A stretch of DNA of 64,000 nt, from contig NC_079519.1 in NCBI RefSeq assembly GCF_000801105.2, positions 9,112,668 through 9,176,667 of the forward strand, given 5' to 3'. Shown piece by piece: positions 35,724-48,537 of the stretch. The position numbers and the translations under genes are program-made. The notes under the pieces were generated by a model. That model had not been told where the DNA came from and did not search any database. It saw nothing but the letters and a program-made list of their open reading frames with translations. Within the stretch, counting starts at the first letter, position 1. Each line of letters opens with the position of its first letter. The DNA is from Raphanus sativus (Eukaryota; Streptophyta; Magnoliopsida; Brassicales; Brassicaceae).

Positions 35724-36045
35724 CTGGTTAAGAGGATTATCAGGAGACTTCTTCCACATCTTCCAAATCAAGTCCTTGTACTGAGTGTGCGTAAGACCTG
35801 GCTTCTCCTCTTTCAGCCTTGGCATCTCAGCTTCTTCATAAGCCTATATCAATACACATCAATCCAATCAATTCTCCTACAATTAAACATCAAACACTAG
35901 TAAGTATAAACCTTAAAGGAAGCCTTGAGCCTCTTCTATGGGTGGCGATCGACGGGGAGGCTATCCCCAACGCTCATCTTTGCTAGCGCCTCGTCAACGG
36001 TCCTCGCATCGATGACCGAATCATCCCTGAGAAAGTTGAACAGGA
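35724..36045 (-). pseudogene. CCDC124-like protein fragment
   Basis: Minus-strand exons read NFLRDDSVIDARTVDEAL, AKMSVGDSLPVDRHP, stop, KRLKASFK, then after an intron AYEEAEMPRLKEEKPGLTHT and QYKDLIWKMWKKSPDNPLNQ. This is the conserved C-terminal domain of the CCDC124/Lso2 family (ribosome-associated), whose animal members have the same R(T)V, RHPE+R, EMPRLK.E and SP(D/E)NPLNQ landmarks. The codon after RHP is TAG where the family has GAG. Only the C-terminal exons are present. Confidence 0.75.
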
Positions 36046-36420
36046 GAACGATTCAACATCTGATCTCCGGCGTGTGAGAGAGAGACGGCGGACCTACGGC
36101 TGATCTCCGGTGGGAAAAATCAACAGAAATACATAGTCCCGAGAGGAGTGCGAGGATAAGAATGAAGATTGAAGAGATAGGCCAAAGGGTGATTTGGTCA
36201 TTTGGCTATTAATGAGAAGGGTATTTATAAAAATGTCTTCCTTTTAAGTGTAAATATGAATTGTGGTACTATACAAAGTGTATTTATGAAATTTCCCCAT
36301 AGGTTTATTAATCTTAATAAATCAGTTTTTTGAAAAAATCATTAAATTTATTAAACTTAATAAATTACGGATTGACCCCATTAACTTAAATTTAGATCAA
36401 TTTAACCCGACGGTGAGATT

Positions 36421-37383
36421 TTTTTTTTTTTTTTGAAGGATGGCATTCATATTAAAAAACAGAAAAAAAAAAGAAAATGATACAAACCCATAAGGCTTCA
36501 GTTTGTTAAAGGCGAAGCCCAGTAAGCCCAGTGAAAGAAATAAACCAATTAGAAGAAATAAACACATATCAATAGAACTACAGCCCAGTAAGAGAGAGGC
36601 CCAGTGATTAGAAGAGGAACGGTTGGAGTGGCGGTGAAGTTTGAGAAGGGAAGAATCGCGATCAGTTTCTTTCTGGATTCAGGAGTGGAGAAACCAGAGT
36701 TGCATCATCGCCGAAGAAGCTCTTGGGTTTGCATGTCGAAAACTCTGGAGCTTGTTCCTAAGCTGCTTATCGATCGTCGAGATGATGGTTTCCGGAGATT
36801 TGAAGAGTTGTTGATGAAGCCGAGTGTTGCGCTCATTCCAGAGCCAGTAGACAGTCGCCTGAAACCCTAACAGCGTGAGTCGCAACGAGTCACGGTTCCT
36901 TGGCAGAGCTTGAAGCTGACAAAGGGTGTCTTCCCATGAAGTGAGCGCCTGAAGTTGACAACGGTGAGCGATGGTAGACCAGACAGATGCGCTGAAGCTA
37001 CACTCAAAGAAAAGGTGGTTTCTTGTCTCTGCGACAGTATTGCAAAGTAAGCATAAAGGATCGACATTTAATCCCCATCTGTTCAACCTATCTCGTGTAG
37101 GGCATCGATCGAGCAAGACAAGCCAGGAGAGGAAGCTATGCCTTGGGACTCCATAAGAAAACCAGATTACTCTAGCCCAAGGAACTTGAGACAGAGCGCC
37201 TTTGAGGTAATCATACATCTCTCCTGTCTTGTATCTTGTTGACAGTCTTCCCTCCATTTCCCATTCATATTGGTCCTCTGTATCAGTTAGAGTAACCGTC
37301 GTTAAGTGAATTTGCAGAGCAAGCTGAGCATCTGTTCTTGCCGATGGGAGATTCCAGTGATCTGTAGCGAAGAGCGACGCCAC
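36421..37383 (-). mobile_element. 5'-truncated LINE, reverse-transcriptase zinc-binding end
   Basis: A minus-strand frame of about 230 residues (37383-36679) contains the zf-RVT module: VPWARVIWFSYGVPRHSFL, DRCPTRDRLNRWG, DPLCLLCNTVAETRNHLFFE. It ends near a tail that closes with a poly(A) tract (plus-strand T run 36421-36434). This orientation and tail mark the 3' end of a non-LTR element; the endonuclease and most of the reverse transcriptase are missing. A target duplication was not found. Confidence 0.85.
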
Positions 37384-37561
37384 CGTCGCATTTTTTAGGA
37401 ATGCCTAGTCTCGAAGTGTGATGTTGGCACCATATTAATATAAACTTCATACATGTGGCATGTATTAACATAACCTTCGTGTAGTTATTGACACATTCTA
37501 ATACATCAGATAGTTTCCACCATATTAGTGTAAACGTTGTGTAGCTAGGAAACTTTTTTCC

Positions 37562-40500
37562 TATTTCTAAACCAAACAAAACACCGCCCGGTTCGCTTAT
37601 TAATATAATTCGAATCAAGTTTATAAAACCGGCAGAAAACTAATCAACACTCGTTTATCTACTTTGATTGTATCAGTTATCTTTTTTTACTAGTTTGTCT
37701 TCTGACGGAATGATTTTTATCACATGCCTAAACAAACATATTTTTATTCTCTCATTTACTGCTTACTCTAGGATCGGGTTTTACATACGTTTTTTCTATA
37801 TTTCGTTCCCGAAGGTTCTTTATTTACCATAAAACCAAATGACTTGCATGCTGGTTGATTTAAAAAGTTGTTTTTCTATATTTGGGTCCTTCGTGGCATA
37901 ATAAACCTAGCATATTTTTACTTTTCATGGGCTGTAGTTCCATCGGTCGGTTATACTTATTTTATATTTTCATGCGCTGAAGTTGAACGTTTCCTTAATC
38001 AAAATGCTCATACAATAAAGGCGTTTCTAAGCTTATATTAGGTCTGGATATTTTAACCTGGATCCGAAAACTCGATCCAGAACCGACAGAAAATACCCAA
38101 CTCGAATCTGATCCGAAAAGTTACAAGTACTTTTATTTTTTTTACCCGAATAGATCCGGACCCAAAATGAACCAACCCGAGTAGATTCGTACCCGAAAAT
38201 AACTGACCTGATACGAACCGATTTATTCCCGGATTTAAAAACTTGTATATCCAAAATTATGCTTTGTATGTTCTGTTTTATATATATTATTTTATGATTT
38301 GGTTGAAATATATTTTGTTAACAATATTTATTACTAATTTGTAACATTTTTAAGCAATTTGAAGTTTTAAAATGTAAAATTTAGAGTTTTAAAATGTTTT
38401 ATGTTAATTATTAATAATTTAATTTAAGTTATTTTGAAAATTTTTAGATATTATACAGTATATCATTACAACCTATACGATCGTGGTAATTTTTAAATAA
38501 TTTTTTTTCGGTTTGTTTGATTGCTGAATAATAAAAATTATCGTTTGTTGGATGTTGTCATCAAGTTGTGATACTGAAGATGGAAAGTATTGACCTTGCG
38601 ATGGTTTTAGTTGTAAAGGGAAGAACCGTCGAAGGATTAGCTTGCTTCACTATATATGACTAGTTTAGTAGTTATATTATCTGCAACACTACTTTTGGGT
38701 AGATATTGACAGAGAACATGAATTGAAGTGTTTGTAAAAAATGCACCAGGAAGTGTTTCATTACCAATTAATAGGGGTGGGCGTTTGGGTACCCGTTCGG
38801 GTTCGGATCGGGTATTTCGAATTTTCGGGTATTTCGGTATACGGATATAAAACCCGTTCGGGAATTTCTGTACTTCGGGTCGGGTTCGGGTATTTTTAGT
38901 TCGGGTTCGGTTATTTTGGATCGGGTTCGGATATTTAAATTTTAAAAGAAATAAAAATAAAATTTTCAATTTTTTAAAGTTTCTTGTATTTAAAAATATA
39001 GATTTCGCTTAACTGATTTTTCTATTTTTTTATAGATTGAGTGATTAATAGATTTGGATATAACATTTCAAAAATAAAAATATTAATTTGGCTATTGTTT
39101 TTAAACTTTGGATGTAACTTTTGTTAATACATGAAATAAAAAATTTGACATGCATTTTAAATGAATATCAAATTATTTTCTTCATAATTATATATATACT
39201 ATATGATCTTAAAGTATGTGTAGCATCAATTTAAATATTTTAAATAAAATGAGAGATGTAAACTAGAAAAATAAAGGTAAATATACATATGTTCGGTTAT
39301 CTTCGGATATCCATTCGGGTTCGGGTATTACCCGTTCGGGTTCGGATATCCAATCTCTCCTAACTTAATATCCATTAGGGTATTTTGCTACTTCGGTTCG
39401 GATTTCGGTTCGGGTTTTTCGGATCGGGTTCGGGTGCCACTTCGGATATCGGGTAAAGTGCCCACCCCTACCAATTAACTATATATCCTATCCTAGAAGT
39501 ATTTAAGAAAAGAATGAAAGCTCCATGCAACTCATTATATTACAAGATTAATATATTTTCCTATCACCTATAACGAGTCAAAATCATTAACCTTGAAGTT
39601 AAACTTTCAATTGAAACATAAATTTTTGTTGGTTAAAACTGTTACTGTTGAAATCGGGTTACATTTCGCAATAGTATGACCAAATGTAATATATATAAAT
39701 GTGATTATGTTTTCTGATATAACCGTTAAATGTTGGACGTCAAAAAATAAAGATTGTTATTATCAATTTGACCGTTCTGCCTTAGGATTTTACTCTCTGA
39801 TAAAAACATTGTACTAGTAAATCACTTACAGAGAAAGAGTTTGCAATTAATAGTTTGCCATTAGTTTAATTATCATACCAATATTTGAGTGTTTCAGTGG
39901 TTAATATGTAAACATTTTTTAACAGGACGGGAAAAAACTAAATTATTAAACTACGAAATAAAAGTATCAAGACTAAGTATTTTCTAATATATTAGAACAA
40001 TGATTGATAGAAAAAAAGGTAAACGAATGAATACGCAGAATTTTAAATATATATCACTTAAAATGATACTGTTTTAAGTACTAGTAAGTTTTGGTTTGTT
40101 TGGTTGCTGAATAATAAAAATTATCGCGTATTGGATATTTTCATCAAGTTGTGATACTGAAGCTATAAAGTATTGAACTTACGATGGTTTTAGTTGTAAA
40201 GGGAAGAACCATCGAAGGATTAGCTTGCTTCACTATATATATGACTAGTTTAGTAGTTATATGTGACACTAGTTTTGGGTAGATATTGACAGAGAACTTG
40301 AATTGAAGTGTTTGTAAAAAATTGCATGAGGAAGTATTTCATCACCAATTAACTATATATCTTATACTATAAGTATTTAAGAAAATGATGAAAGTTCCAT
40401 GCAACTCATTATATTACAAGATTAATATATTTTTCTTATCACCTATAACGAGTCAAAATCATTAATCTCAAAGTTAAACTGTCAATGGAAAAATAATTTG

Positions 40501-43280
40501 TTGTTGGTTAAAACTGTGACTGTTGAAAATCGGGTTGCATTTCGCAATAGTGTGGCCAAATATTATATATTTAAGTGTGATTTTTTTTATATAACCGTTA
40601 GATGTTGGACATCAAAAAATAAAGATCGTTATCATCAATTTGATCGTTCTGCCTTAGGATTTTACTCCCTGATAAAAAAATGTATTAGTAAATAACTTAC
40701 AGAGAAAGAGTTTGAAAATCATAGTTTGCCATTAGTTTAATTATCATATCAATATTTTACTTTAATCTAGTTTTAGTGGTTGAGATGTAAACATTTTTTA
40801 ACAGGACGGGGAAAATAAAAAAAACTAAATTATAAAACTACAAAATAAAAAATCAAGACAAAGTATTTTTTAACATATTAGAACAATGATTGATATACAA
40901 ACTGGTAAACAAATGAATACGTAGAATTTTAAATATATATCACTTAAAATGATACTGTTTTAAAAAATAGTAAGTTTTTCCATATGTATGATTGATAACA
41001 AGAGTTAAAAGTGTTACTATATATATCCTTATCTCTACAGTATGAGGTCATTAATAGACCTACAAATCTTAATTTTCAATCTCAAAAATTTCTCCCTTAT
41101 TAAGATCAAAGCAAATTCTTTTGAGAGATATGTTAATCTTTCATACTGATGTCACTGAAAAGTAGACCTAATTTCATAATCAAATGTCCATCGCTAAAAA
41201 TGTGGATCCGTTTTCAACTTATAATTTTTTTTCTTATGTCGGCAGTAGTTCGCATGAGTTTGAGAAAAATGTAGAGGCTATATATCAAAGTTATTGGATA
41301 TAAGTTTTATAAACATGTATTCTTACATTCAAATTAAATGTTTAAATTAATTAAAAGGTTGGATAAAAACATATTATTCTCTAAAAACGATAGTCATCAC
41401 TGAGTTGCTCTAGACAACAGACCGATCTTCATTTGATGACTTCATAAATATATTAAACTGTTGTGAATCCACAAAATAGATTTGATATCCGTCTAAGATC
41501 TCCGGTCAAATTAATGAATAGTATTTTATATTTCTATTGTACTCATCATGTTGTTTGGAATTAGAAAACATAGAAGGAGAAGTGGTCAATTTAGCCCCAT
41601 CATCTGAGGTCTCTATCTATAAAGTAACGAGGAAGTTGGTATCATCGACGTGTCTTGCTCGTTACTAAATTCGAGCTTATTAAAACCAATCAAACTTCAA
41701 AAATACTAAATTTGAGCTTATTTTTAATTAAAGTTTTTTAAATATACAACTAATTCATATAAATTAGGAAAATATCTAAAAAATATATCTTTAAGGAATA
41801 AAAAGAGTCTAGCGTTGACAAAAAAATGTATAGCAAATCCTTCTTTCAAAAATAGAAAGAAAATATTATTCATCAGAACAAATATGAAAATAGTTTATTT
41901 TATTATTTATTTAGCTATAATTACATGGTATGATTAATTAGTTTAATTTATATTTAAATTAAATTTATCATGCTATTTTTATTTTTATTTTTACATCAAA
42001 TTAACAGATTGAAAATCATTTATTCTGCATCTTATGTATAAATTTATATTTTAACTAAGATTTTACATAAATTAAATAAATTGATATTAAAATAATTATA
42101 AAAACTAAATTTTTAAAAATAAAAAATCAAAATATAAATTAAAATTTTAACAACTAAGCATAAAATTTAAATGTAATAAAATGATAATTACTCAATTAAA
42201 TATATAAAGAATATATTAAATTAATAAACTTATACAATATTATATTTGGTGTAGAATTAGGTGTTGTAGTTGGAGATGAAAAATAGAAGTAAATACCATA
42301 AAGTAACATTGGTGTTACTTTATTGTTAAATTTAGTGTTATAGTAAGAATAAACCTTAAAAAAAATATTTACCTTCAACAAATTACATCCCAAGCAGCAC
42401 GCATGTTCTATTCATGATTTTATTTCAATTCTGCGTTTTACAATTAATCAAAAACTTTAAAAAAGCATTTGATAGGGTATATAATAAAATCATGGATTAT
42501 TTCACAAATGACAATTGTAAACACAACTTTTCACACAGCTGAACTATGTAAGTATTGTTTTAGTATTCTGAAATGTTGTTTCATGACGTTCTGTTAGGAC
42601 ATTATTTGAAATGCAAAAAAAATTGATGATGTTATGTAGAATGTCTAAATTATAGGTTGTTATTTTAGAAACAATGTAGTAATATATAAACTTTATTTTA
42701 GATTGTGTAAGCAAATGTGAAAGTACATTATGGTGAATCTAGAAAATAATACTAAAGTACAAATTTGTGCAACCATTATATTTTTATTATATCTATTTAT
42801 AATTAAATATATTAATTTTTTAAATTACATTTTAGTGATTATTTTGATAAAAAGTAAATTTTAATATATTCATTGAAGTAAGATAAAACTAGTATGAAAT
42901 AGGGGATTATTAACTAACTGTACTCTAGCAAAAAGATAGGTGAATAGTAGAATGATATTTTAGAAATGATCTAATGATACATAAACTATATTTTGAATTG
43001 CGTAAACAAATATAGAAAATACATTATGGTGATACCCTTTTTTAAAACAACAAAAAAGTATTTTGTGGTGAACATAAAAACTTATACTAAAAATACTTAC
43101 TCTCGAACATAATATTTTAATTATACTTGTCGTACCAATTTGTTCCACTCTAGTTGACATGGCTCATAATTTATATATCCATCCATCGTTAAATGGGTTT
43201 ATATGACCCATAAAAATAATCAATTGCTACTGTCAGTATATTACAAGAGCAAAACCATAAGTAATACCTAGTAAAATATA
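37562..43280. repeat. Segment A, copy 1, of the tandem array
   Basis: This starts TATTTCTAAACCAAACAAAA and ends CCTAGTAAAATATA. The same sequence recurs from 47285 and 62291. It contains no gene that I recognise. Inside, the block from about 38508 (GGTTTGTTTGATTGCTGAATAA) is repeated from about 40090, so A itself carries a nested tandem duplication of about 0.9 kb. This copy has gained the hAT MITE at 38772-39470. Confidence 0.93.
38772..39470. mobile_element. hAT-type MITE with confirmed empty site
   Basis: The 699-bp element has perfect 11-bp terminal inverted repeats TAGGGGTGGGC, and subterminal regions full of TTCGGGTTCGG/ACCCG. The flanks carry CCAATTAA on both sides (38764-38771, 39471-39478). 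The paralogous sites near 50853 and 63474 have a single CCAATTAA and no insertion, so the element arrived after the segment was duplicated. Its family resembles the 22876-23398 element only in general form. Confidence 0.95.
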
Positions 43281-44254
43281 GGGAAATTGGGGCCTATAAC
43301 CATGAAAAAACCATAATTTGCAGACTAACCATTTTACCTAACAAATCTATACACTCTGTTACATATACATATTAATATTGTATTACCTTTTCTATTGACC
43401 GGTGAAACCTGAAAATAAAAAATTATTATTATTACAGTGTGATATAATTTGTGGCAATTCAACATCCACATATCACTTCTTTGTAACTCTTTACAGATTA
43501 AATCAACATCGTCACTATCATCTGAGTTCTGAGAATATTTTGTGATCTGAAATTTTTTCCAATAATCCAAACCTTTCTGCTTTTGAAACAGCCGCTGTAG
43601 TTACCGTCAAGGCGGTGGAGATCATCAGGCGAGCCGATTCGCCTCCATATATATCACACGAGTGAGGAGCATCACCCCGTTCCATGCATCCATCTTCTCA
43701 ATCCAAGTTTTTTCATTGAGTGAAGACAAAACGTGAAAACCTGTAAGTTTCTAATTTTGGATCCGAAGACGAGGCAGAAGATGAACAGTGAATGTGTTTC
43801 TATACTATCTTATGAAATGGAAAAGAATGTCTTTGTTTCAAATTTGGCTATTTTATTATTTTAGTTTGATTCTTAAAAAGAAAGTTCAATCTTATTTGTT
43901 GTTGTTTCATGTTCTATTGATATGAGTTTTGTATCAGTATATATATGTGTTTATATTAGTGTGTATATGATTTTGTACAGAGGAACAATATGTTGAACGT
44001 AAATGGAAAAGAATTTTTACTATATTATTTGTCACATTTTCTATTCTATATGCTCATGTAAAATTTAAATGCATCTTACTAGTATCGGTTTGTTTTGTGT
44101 ATCTCGCTAGGATTTTTCTTTGACGTTGTTGCTTATGACTATTTGTTTCATTTGTTTCCTGAGAATCTGATATCTGTCTGGTTTACCTTATTTATGTTTT
44201 TAGGCTTTGGTCGGAAGCTGAAACCTTTTGGAAAAAAGGTGTTAGCTCTTAACT
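43281..44254. other. X1 left part, unique sequence upstream of the F-box pseudogene
   Basis: The sequence departs from segment A here. It starts GGGAAATTGGGGCCTATAAC, similar in style to MULE ends, but no partner end was found at the other side of X1. No gene was recognised. Confidence 0.45.
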
Positions 44255-45068
44255 ATGGACAGGATAAGTCAGTTGCCTGATGAGATTCTTTTGAGGATAT
44301 TGTCGTTTCTGCCACTGATACATGTTGCGGAGTTGGGTGAGCTATTCTTTTTCCGAGGTACCAACGATGCTTTTGTCAAAACGGTGGCAATTTCTCTGGC
44401 TGATGGTGCCAGCACTCACTTCGATTATAGCCTTGACGAATACTTATCCTACCGAGAATTTCTGCGTTGTGTAGAGAGGTATTTGCTTCTGCACAAGGCT
44501 CCAACAATAGATGCCTTGCGTTTCAAACTTGGTGAATCTTGGGTTAGTGGAGATATACAAGTGTGGATTAAATTAGTAGAAAAACGCAGTTTGCGTGAGC
44601 TAGTTATAAAGATTGATGCTTCTAATAGAACTAAAACTCCAGTAGTGGAGCTTCCTAGCTAGAAGCTTGTCTAGATGCTTCAAAACGCTTGTGACCTTGA
44701 AATTAAGAAACGCTGTTCTTGTAGATGATGAAGCTTCTTCGGTTTCTTTCCCATCCCTAAAGAAACTGAGTCTTGAATCGATGAAGTACCCTGGTGATGT
44801 ATTTGTTGCCAAGCTACTATCCAGCTGTCCTCTTCTTGAAGACTTGGTTGTGCAGCTATGTCCAAGTGACAATGTGTCCGTTTTTAGCTTTAGTATGCTT
44901 CATCTAAAGAGTCTAGTCTTGGAAACATCAAGAGACATAAGTGAAGGGGGAGGCACATGGGTTTTTAGCTTTAGTATGCTTCATCTAAAGATAGATGCTC
45001 CTTCTTTGGAGTACTTGAGAAGTGACGACCATTGTGATGGGTTTTGTGTCATTGAGAATAATATATGA
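44255..45068 (+). pseudogene. F-box/LRR (FBD-type) pseudogene
   Basis: ATG 44255 opens MDRISQLPDEILLRILSFLP, the F-box that contacts SKP1. The second half of the F-box (KR W..LW) is lost and replaced by IHVAELGELFF. LRR-like text follows (LRFKLGESWVSGDIQVWIKL, VEKRSLRELVIKI), then a frameshift at about 44660 after VVELPS, and continuation VTLKLRNAVLV, SFPSLKKLSLESMKYPGD, LLSSCPLLEDLVVQ, IDAPSLEYLRSDDHCDGF. A 33-residue stretch (FSFSMLHLK) is duplicated at 44881-44990. The FBD end is missing. Such F-box genes form a large, fast-evolving crucifer family; this one is broken. Confidence 0.85.
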
Positions 45069-45874
45069 ATAAGACAGTGAAAGCAACTGTTTTCACAATG
45101 CGCCCCTATACTGAGCAGCTTCTATGGTCCTAAAAAAATATGTAATAATATTTGGAATATAATGAATAAAAAAGATGTAAATATTAGTGTACATAATATG
45201 ATGTAACAATATTTGGAACATTTTTGATGCTCAAAGAAGGCACACTAAGTGATGCGTTTGTTTAAGATTTTGTGTGATATGGTTTGTTTATATAGTATGT
45301 ATCCCTATCATCATCTTACACATGAATTCAAGACAACATATATGTTCGTATATGATGATAATGTATATATAATCCAAATTTATTCAAACTAATGCATAAT
45401 CTGAATTTATCAAAAGCTATCCACAAAAACAAGTTAATAAGAGGTAAAAAGGTTCATAAATACAAAATGAACAAAAATATTTTGTTGAGATCAACAGAAG
45501 AACAAGTAAATACTCATAAAAGTTCATTAGTAGTTTGTTAACTTGTAACTCATTAATTAAATAAAACATTTTTGAATTCATAACATAATTAAGAAAAAAA
45601 GAATTAACAATACAATTGCATAAGGAAAGAATAATCTAAATAAGGCAAAAAATTAAAATGTTAACTAAGAAAAGAGCTACTTTTTATGAGTGTGTGTTGA
45701 ACGTAAAAGAAAAAGAAGAGGATGGTTAAAAAATGTGGTAATTATTGAATTACCGAACCAGGGTAAAAACTTGGAGGAGAAGGCAGTGGGAGTGGGTCCC
45801 AAAAATATATCTTGGCCGTTGAATATTAAATCGACGGTACCTATACCAGTACTATCTACGCACCTATGTCTATC

Positions 45875-45880
45875 TATAAA
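45875..45880 (+). promoter_or_regulatory. TATA box of the GRQRK-repeat gene, copy 1
   Basis: TATAAA about 90 bp before the ATG, followed by a CT-rich leader (TCTCTCTCTCTCTCTAGCTC) typical of plant 5' UTRs. The same arrangement is conserved at 57710-57715 in copy 2. Confidence 0.55.
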
Positions 45881-45968
45881 TTGTTGCTGCTATTTCTCTA
45901 AAAGGAAAAAAAAAAGGAAAAGCAAAAGATCTCTCTCTCTCTCTCTAGCTCACTCTCGAACGGAAGCA

Positions 45969-46415
45969 ATGGCGTCCAAGAAAAACAAGTAAGGGGGTGA
46001 TGGTTTATTTTGTCTGTTCTGATATCTTTCTTCGTAAAAGTGAATGCATTGATTTATATATTTTTATTTTATTCCTGTACATGAAACCAGCAAGAAGTCG
46101 GCTATGGTGTTTGCATTCCTGGCCGCGCGAAGGAAGACCGGACGTCAGAGGAAAAGGATGACCGGACGTCAGAGGAAGTGGATGACCGGACGTCAGAGGA
46201 AGTGGATGCAGCGCTCGAAGTTGATGAAGCTGTAGAAGAAACAGAAGAATCGTAGGGGTAGAGGAGGGCGGAGGAACAAACGTAACAAGTTCCTGATGAT
46301 GAAGAAGTACTGTCGTGGTGGTGGTGGGCACGGAGGCAACCATCCCGGTGCAGGTGGCAACAGAGGTAACAACGATCCGGGTACAGGAGGTGTCGGTATG
46401 GGAATCGCCGCGTAA
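45969..46415 (+). pseudogene. Small basic GRQRK-repeat, Gly-tailed protein gene, copy 1 (early stop)
   Basis: The ATG context AGCAATGGCG is a good plant start. Exon 1 (45969-45988) encodes MASKKN and splices at AA|GTAAGG to exon 2 at 46091 (CCAG|CAAG) over 102 bp. The frame then gives NKKSAMVFAFLAARRK, and TGRQRK occurs three times, twice as MTGRQRK followed by W. A MQRSKLMKL stretch ends at TAG 46233-46235; copy 2 has TGG (Trp) there. Past the stop the same frame stays open for 59 more codons: KKQKNRRGRGGRRNKRNK, a KKYCRGGGGHGGNHPGAGG tail and GMGIAA, stop at 46413-46415. The full product would be 114 residues, extremely basic at first and glycine-rich at the end, suggesting nucleic-acid or ribosome binding (inference only). 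I do not recognise the family. With the stop, a 54-residue peptide remains. Confidence 0.55.
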
Positions 46416-47654
46416 GGTGATTGAGTTTTATCTCGTCTCTTCTCTCTCTTTTTTACCTTAAATAATGATGACAGAAAGTGACATTTGATCTGTTCATCTT
46501 TTTCTCCAGACTTATTATTATGACTTGATCTATCCGTGGGTTTTTATTTTTTTTTATCAATATTATGCTTTAGCTTCGTCGTTATTGTTGCTTTTGACTC
46601 ATCAAATCCCGATGACAAACACAAAAAACAACCAAAACCTTTATGTTTTTATGACGTCGTTTTAAGCTTTTTGGTCTCTCCTTTAATGGCGTCGTCTTTA
46701 ATTTTTGTGGGTTTTTATTCATCAATCCCGATGACAAACACACCCAAAACCCTTTTTGTTAACCGCAACTGTTAAACAAACTAAATATTAAAAGAAATAA
46801 ATTCATTTTAATTTTTTATTCCAGAAAAAAAAATGAACAACAAATACATACAATTAGAGGCAAAAGGTTATAAAAAACAAATAAACCGTTATATAGAGAT
46901 ACAAAATGAATAAGGTTTTACCTCGTGCAAACAAAGGCGGCTGTTATTCTTTTCAAGACAGGTGTTACCAATTCAAGAAATATTCAATTTATTTTGATTC
47001 ACCACCTATTTGGTTGGTTCATTTCTCTTGTATTGGCCTTACACTGTTTAATCGATTAAGTATTGATCAAAAAGAAAAAATCGATTAAGTATATATCATT
47101 GTTGTTAAAAGATTTTTTTTTCTGTTTTTCTTTTTTTTTAAAGGCTACAATTCATCAGTCATACACAAGATCAATTATAATTGACTTTAGTGCTGACCAG
47201 CCTCGTAAGTGTAGTCTTGGTTCTCCTTCCCATTTCTTCATTCATAACTTTAATCTACTTGGTCCCTCGTGGTTCTCCACATCGTATTTCTAAACCAAAC
47301 AAAACACCGCCCGGTTCGCTTATTAATATAATTCGAATCAAGTTTATAAAACCGGCAGAAAACTAATCAACACTCGTTTATCTACTTTGATTGTATCAGT
47401 TATCTTTTTTTACTAGTTTGTCTTCTGACGGAATGATTTTTATCACATGCCTAAACACACATATTTTTATTCTCTCATTTACTGCTTACTCTAGCATCGG
47501 GTTTTACATACGTGTTTTCTATATTTGGTTCCCGAAGGTTCTTTATTTACCATAAAACCAAATGACTTGCATGCTGGTTGTTTTGAAAAGTTGTTTTTCT
47601 ATATACTTATTTTATATTTTCATGCGCTGAAGTTGAACGTTTTCTTAATCAAAA

Positions 47655-48537
47655 CTAGAGCTTGATCCGTGCATCCGCACGGGTTGTTATTTTCATTTTT
47701 ATATAAATGAATATTATTTAAATGTTTATTGGTTTATATTTTAAATATTTATCATATTTTAAATATTTTATAAATACAACAAAGAAAATAATGAGCCGTG
47801 CCCGCTACTAAACTTTTGATAAAATATTGACCTATTGATATGTTTGAATAATATTTTTTAACATGAAATTATTTTTCAAATGTAATAAAACTTTTAAATA
47901 TTTTGATCAGATATGTATAATACGGTGAGATTTAGATACGTTAGAAAAAAATATCTGGTTATAAACATTAAACATTGTTATACAAAGATATTTAATTTTT
48001 CTTGTTGAAAATAATTTATAGTAACTTAAATGATTAAACATATATGTTAGAATTTTTTTAAATATATATAATCTTAGGTGAGATTATATTATATAAAAAA
48101 TAATATTCACTTACAAATATTTCATATTGTTCTATAAGTTGTTTAAAGATATTTAAATCTTAGAATATATAAATTTTATTGTTCAAAATAATTAATGGTA
48201 AGTTAAACATATATTTTAGGAATATTCATAATATTGTTTAATATCTAATTTAAATTTGATTTTTGTTCAAAATAATTAATGGTAACATTATCCAAATTTT
48301 ATATGTTAAAATCGATATTAAATTTGAATATCCCTAAAAATTAGTTAATTTGTTTATGGAAATATATTAAATACGAAAATTAAGTTAAGTTTGATTTAGG
48401 AAATAGTTTAATATATAGGAAAAGACAATGATTCCTTAAAGATAGATTCATTTAATTACTTCAGTGGCATGTCATTGTAAATAATTTAGAAAACTCAGGG
48501 ATATTTTATATTTGTACTTCTGTTTTAATAATATAGA
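47655..48537 (-). mobile_element. Non-autonomous Helitron inside segment A copy 2
   Basis: The minus-strand 3' end has the hairpin CCGTGC..GCACGG, a short spacer and CTAG. The 5' end is TCTATATTATTAAAACAGAA. The element lies between A (47654) and T (48538). The sister sites (37998 region and 62730 region) run on without it. 883 bp, no coding capacity. Confidence 0.93.

Larger units (their letters stand above)
30732..36297. mobile_element. Candidate Pack-MULE carrying fragments of three genes
   Basis: The left end GGGAAATTGTCTAAACTACC and the reverse complement of the right end GGGAAATTTCATAAATACAC are alignable for roughly 100 bp (both go on with TACCAC, TTCATTTTTAC/TTCATATTTAC and a TACCC block near 80-110), as in MULE long terminal inverted repeats. 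Between them lie broken fragments of an IQD gene (+), a REIL gene (-) and a CCDC124-like gene (-), plus an unassigned exon-like piece at about 31040-31150 (VVTSLDSLLEKLKVEGP). There is no transposase. I could not find a 9-bp target duplication (flanks TATATTTAA and CATAGGTTT differ), so this could also be two elements or a rearranged one. Confidence 0.55.
45178..47284. repeat. Segment B, copy 1, of the tandem array
   Basis: This begins TAAATATTAGTGTACATAAT and runs into segment A copy 2. The same sequence begins at 57017. It contains the small GRQRK-repeat gene and about 0.9 kb of conserved downstream sequence. Confidence 0.93.

Noticed and set aside
38036..38270. hAT-like element beginning GGTCTGGATATTTTAACCTG in segment A
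   Set aside because: ACCCGA-rich text resembles hAT subterminal sequence, but no matching right end or target duplication was found in any of the three copies.
43281..45177. X1 as a MULE insertion because it starts GGGAAATTGGGGCC
   Set aside because: No inverted partner end or 9-bp duplication near 45177; segments A and B do not rejoin as a simple empty site in unit 2.
46005..46343. Minus-strand frame of 112 codons, also open in copy 2 (59276-59599)
   Set aside because: Antisense to the GRQRK gene exon 2 and running through its intron. Promoter, start context and splice sites all support the plus strand. Its conservation follows from the duplication.
46536..46775. 79-codon hydrophobic frame conserved in both segment B copies (also 59792-60031)
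   Set aside because: No ATG context, splice or family support; conserved only because the duplicates are young. Likely 3' UTR or flank.
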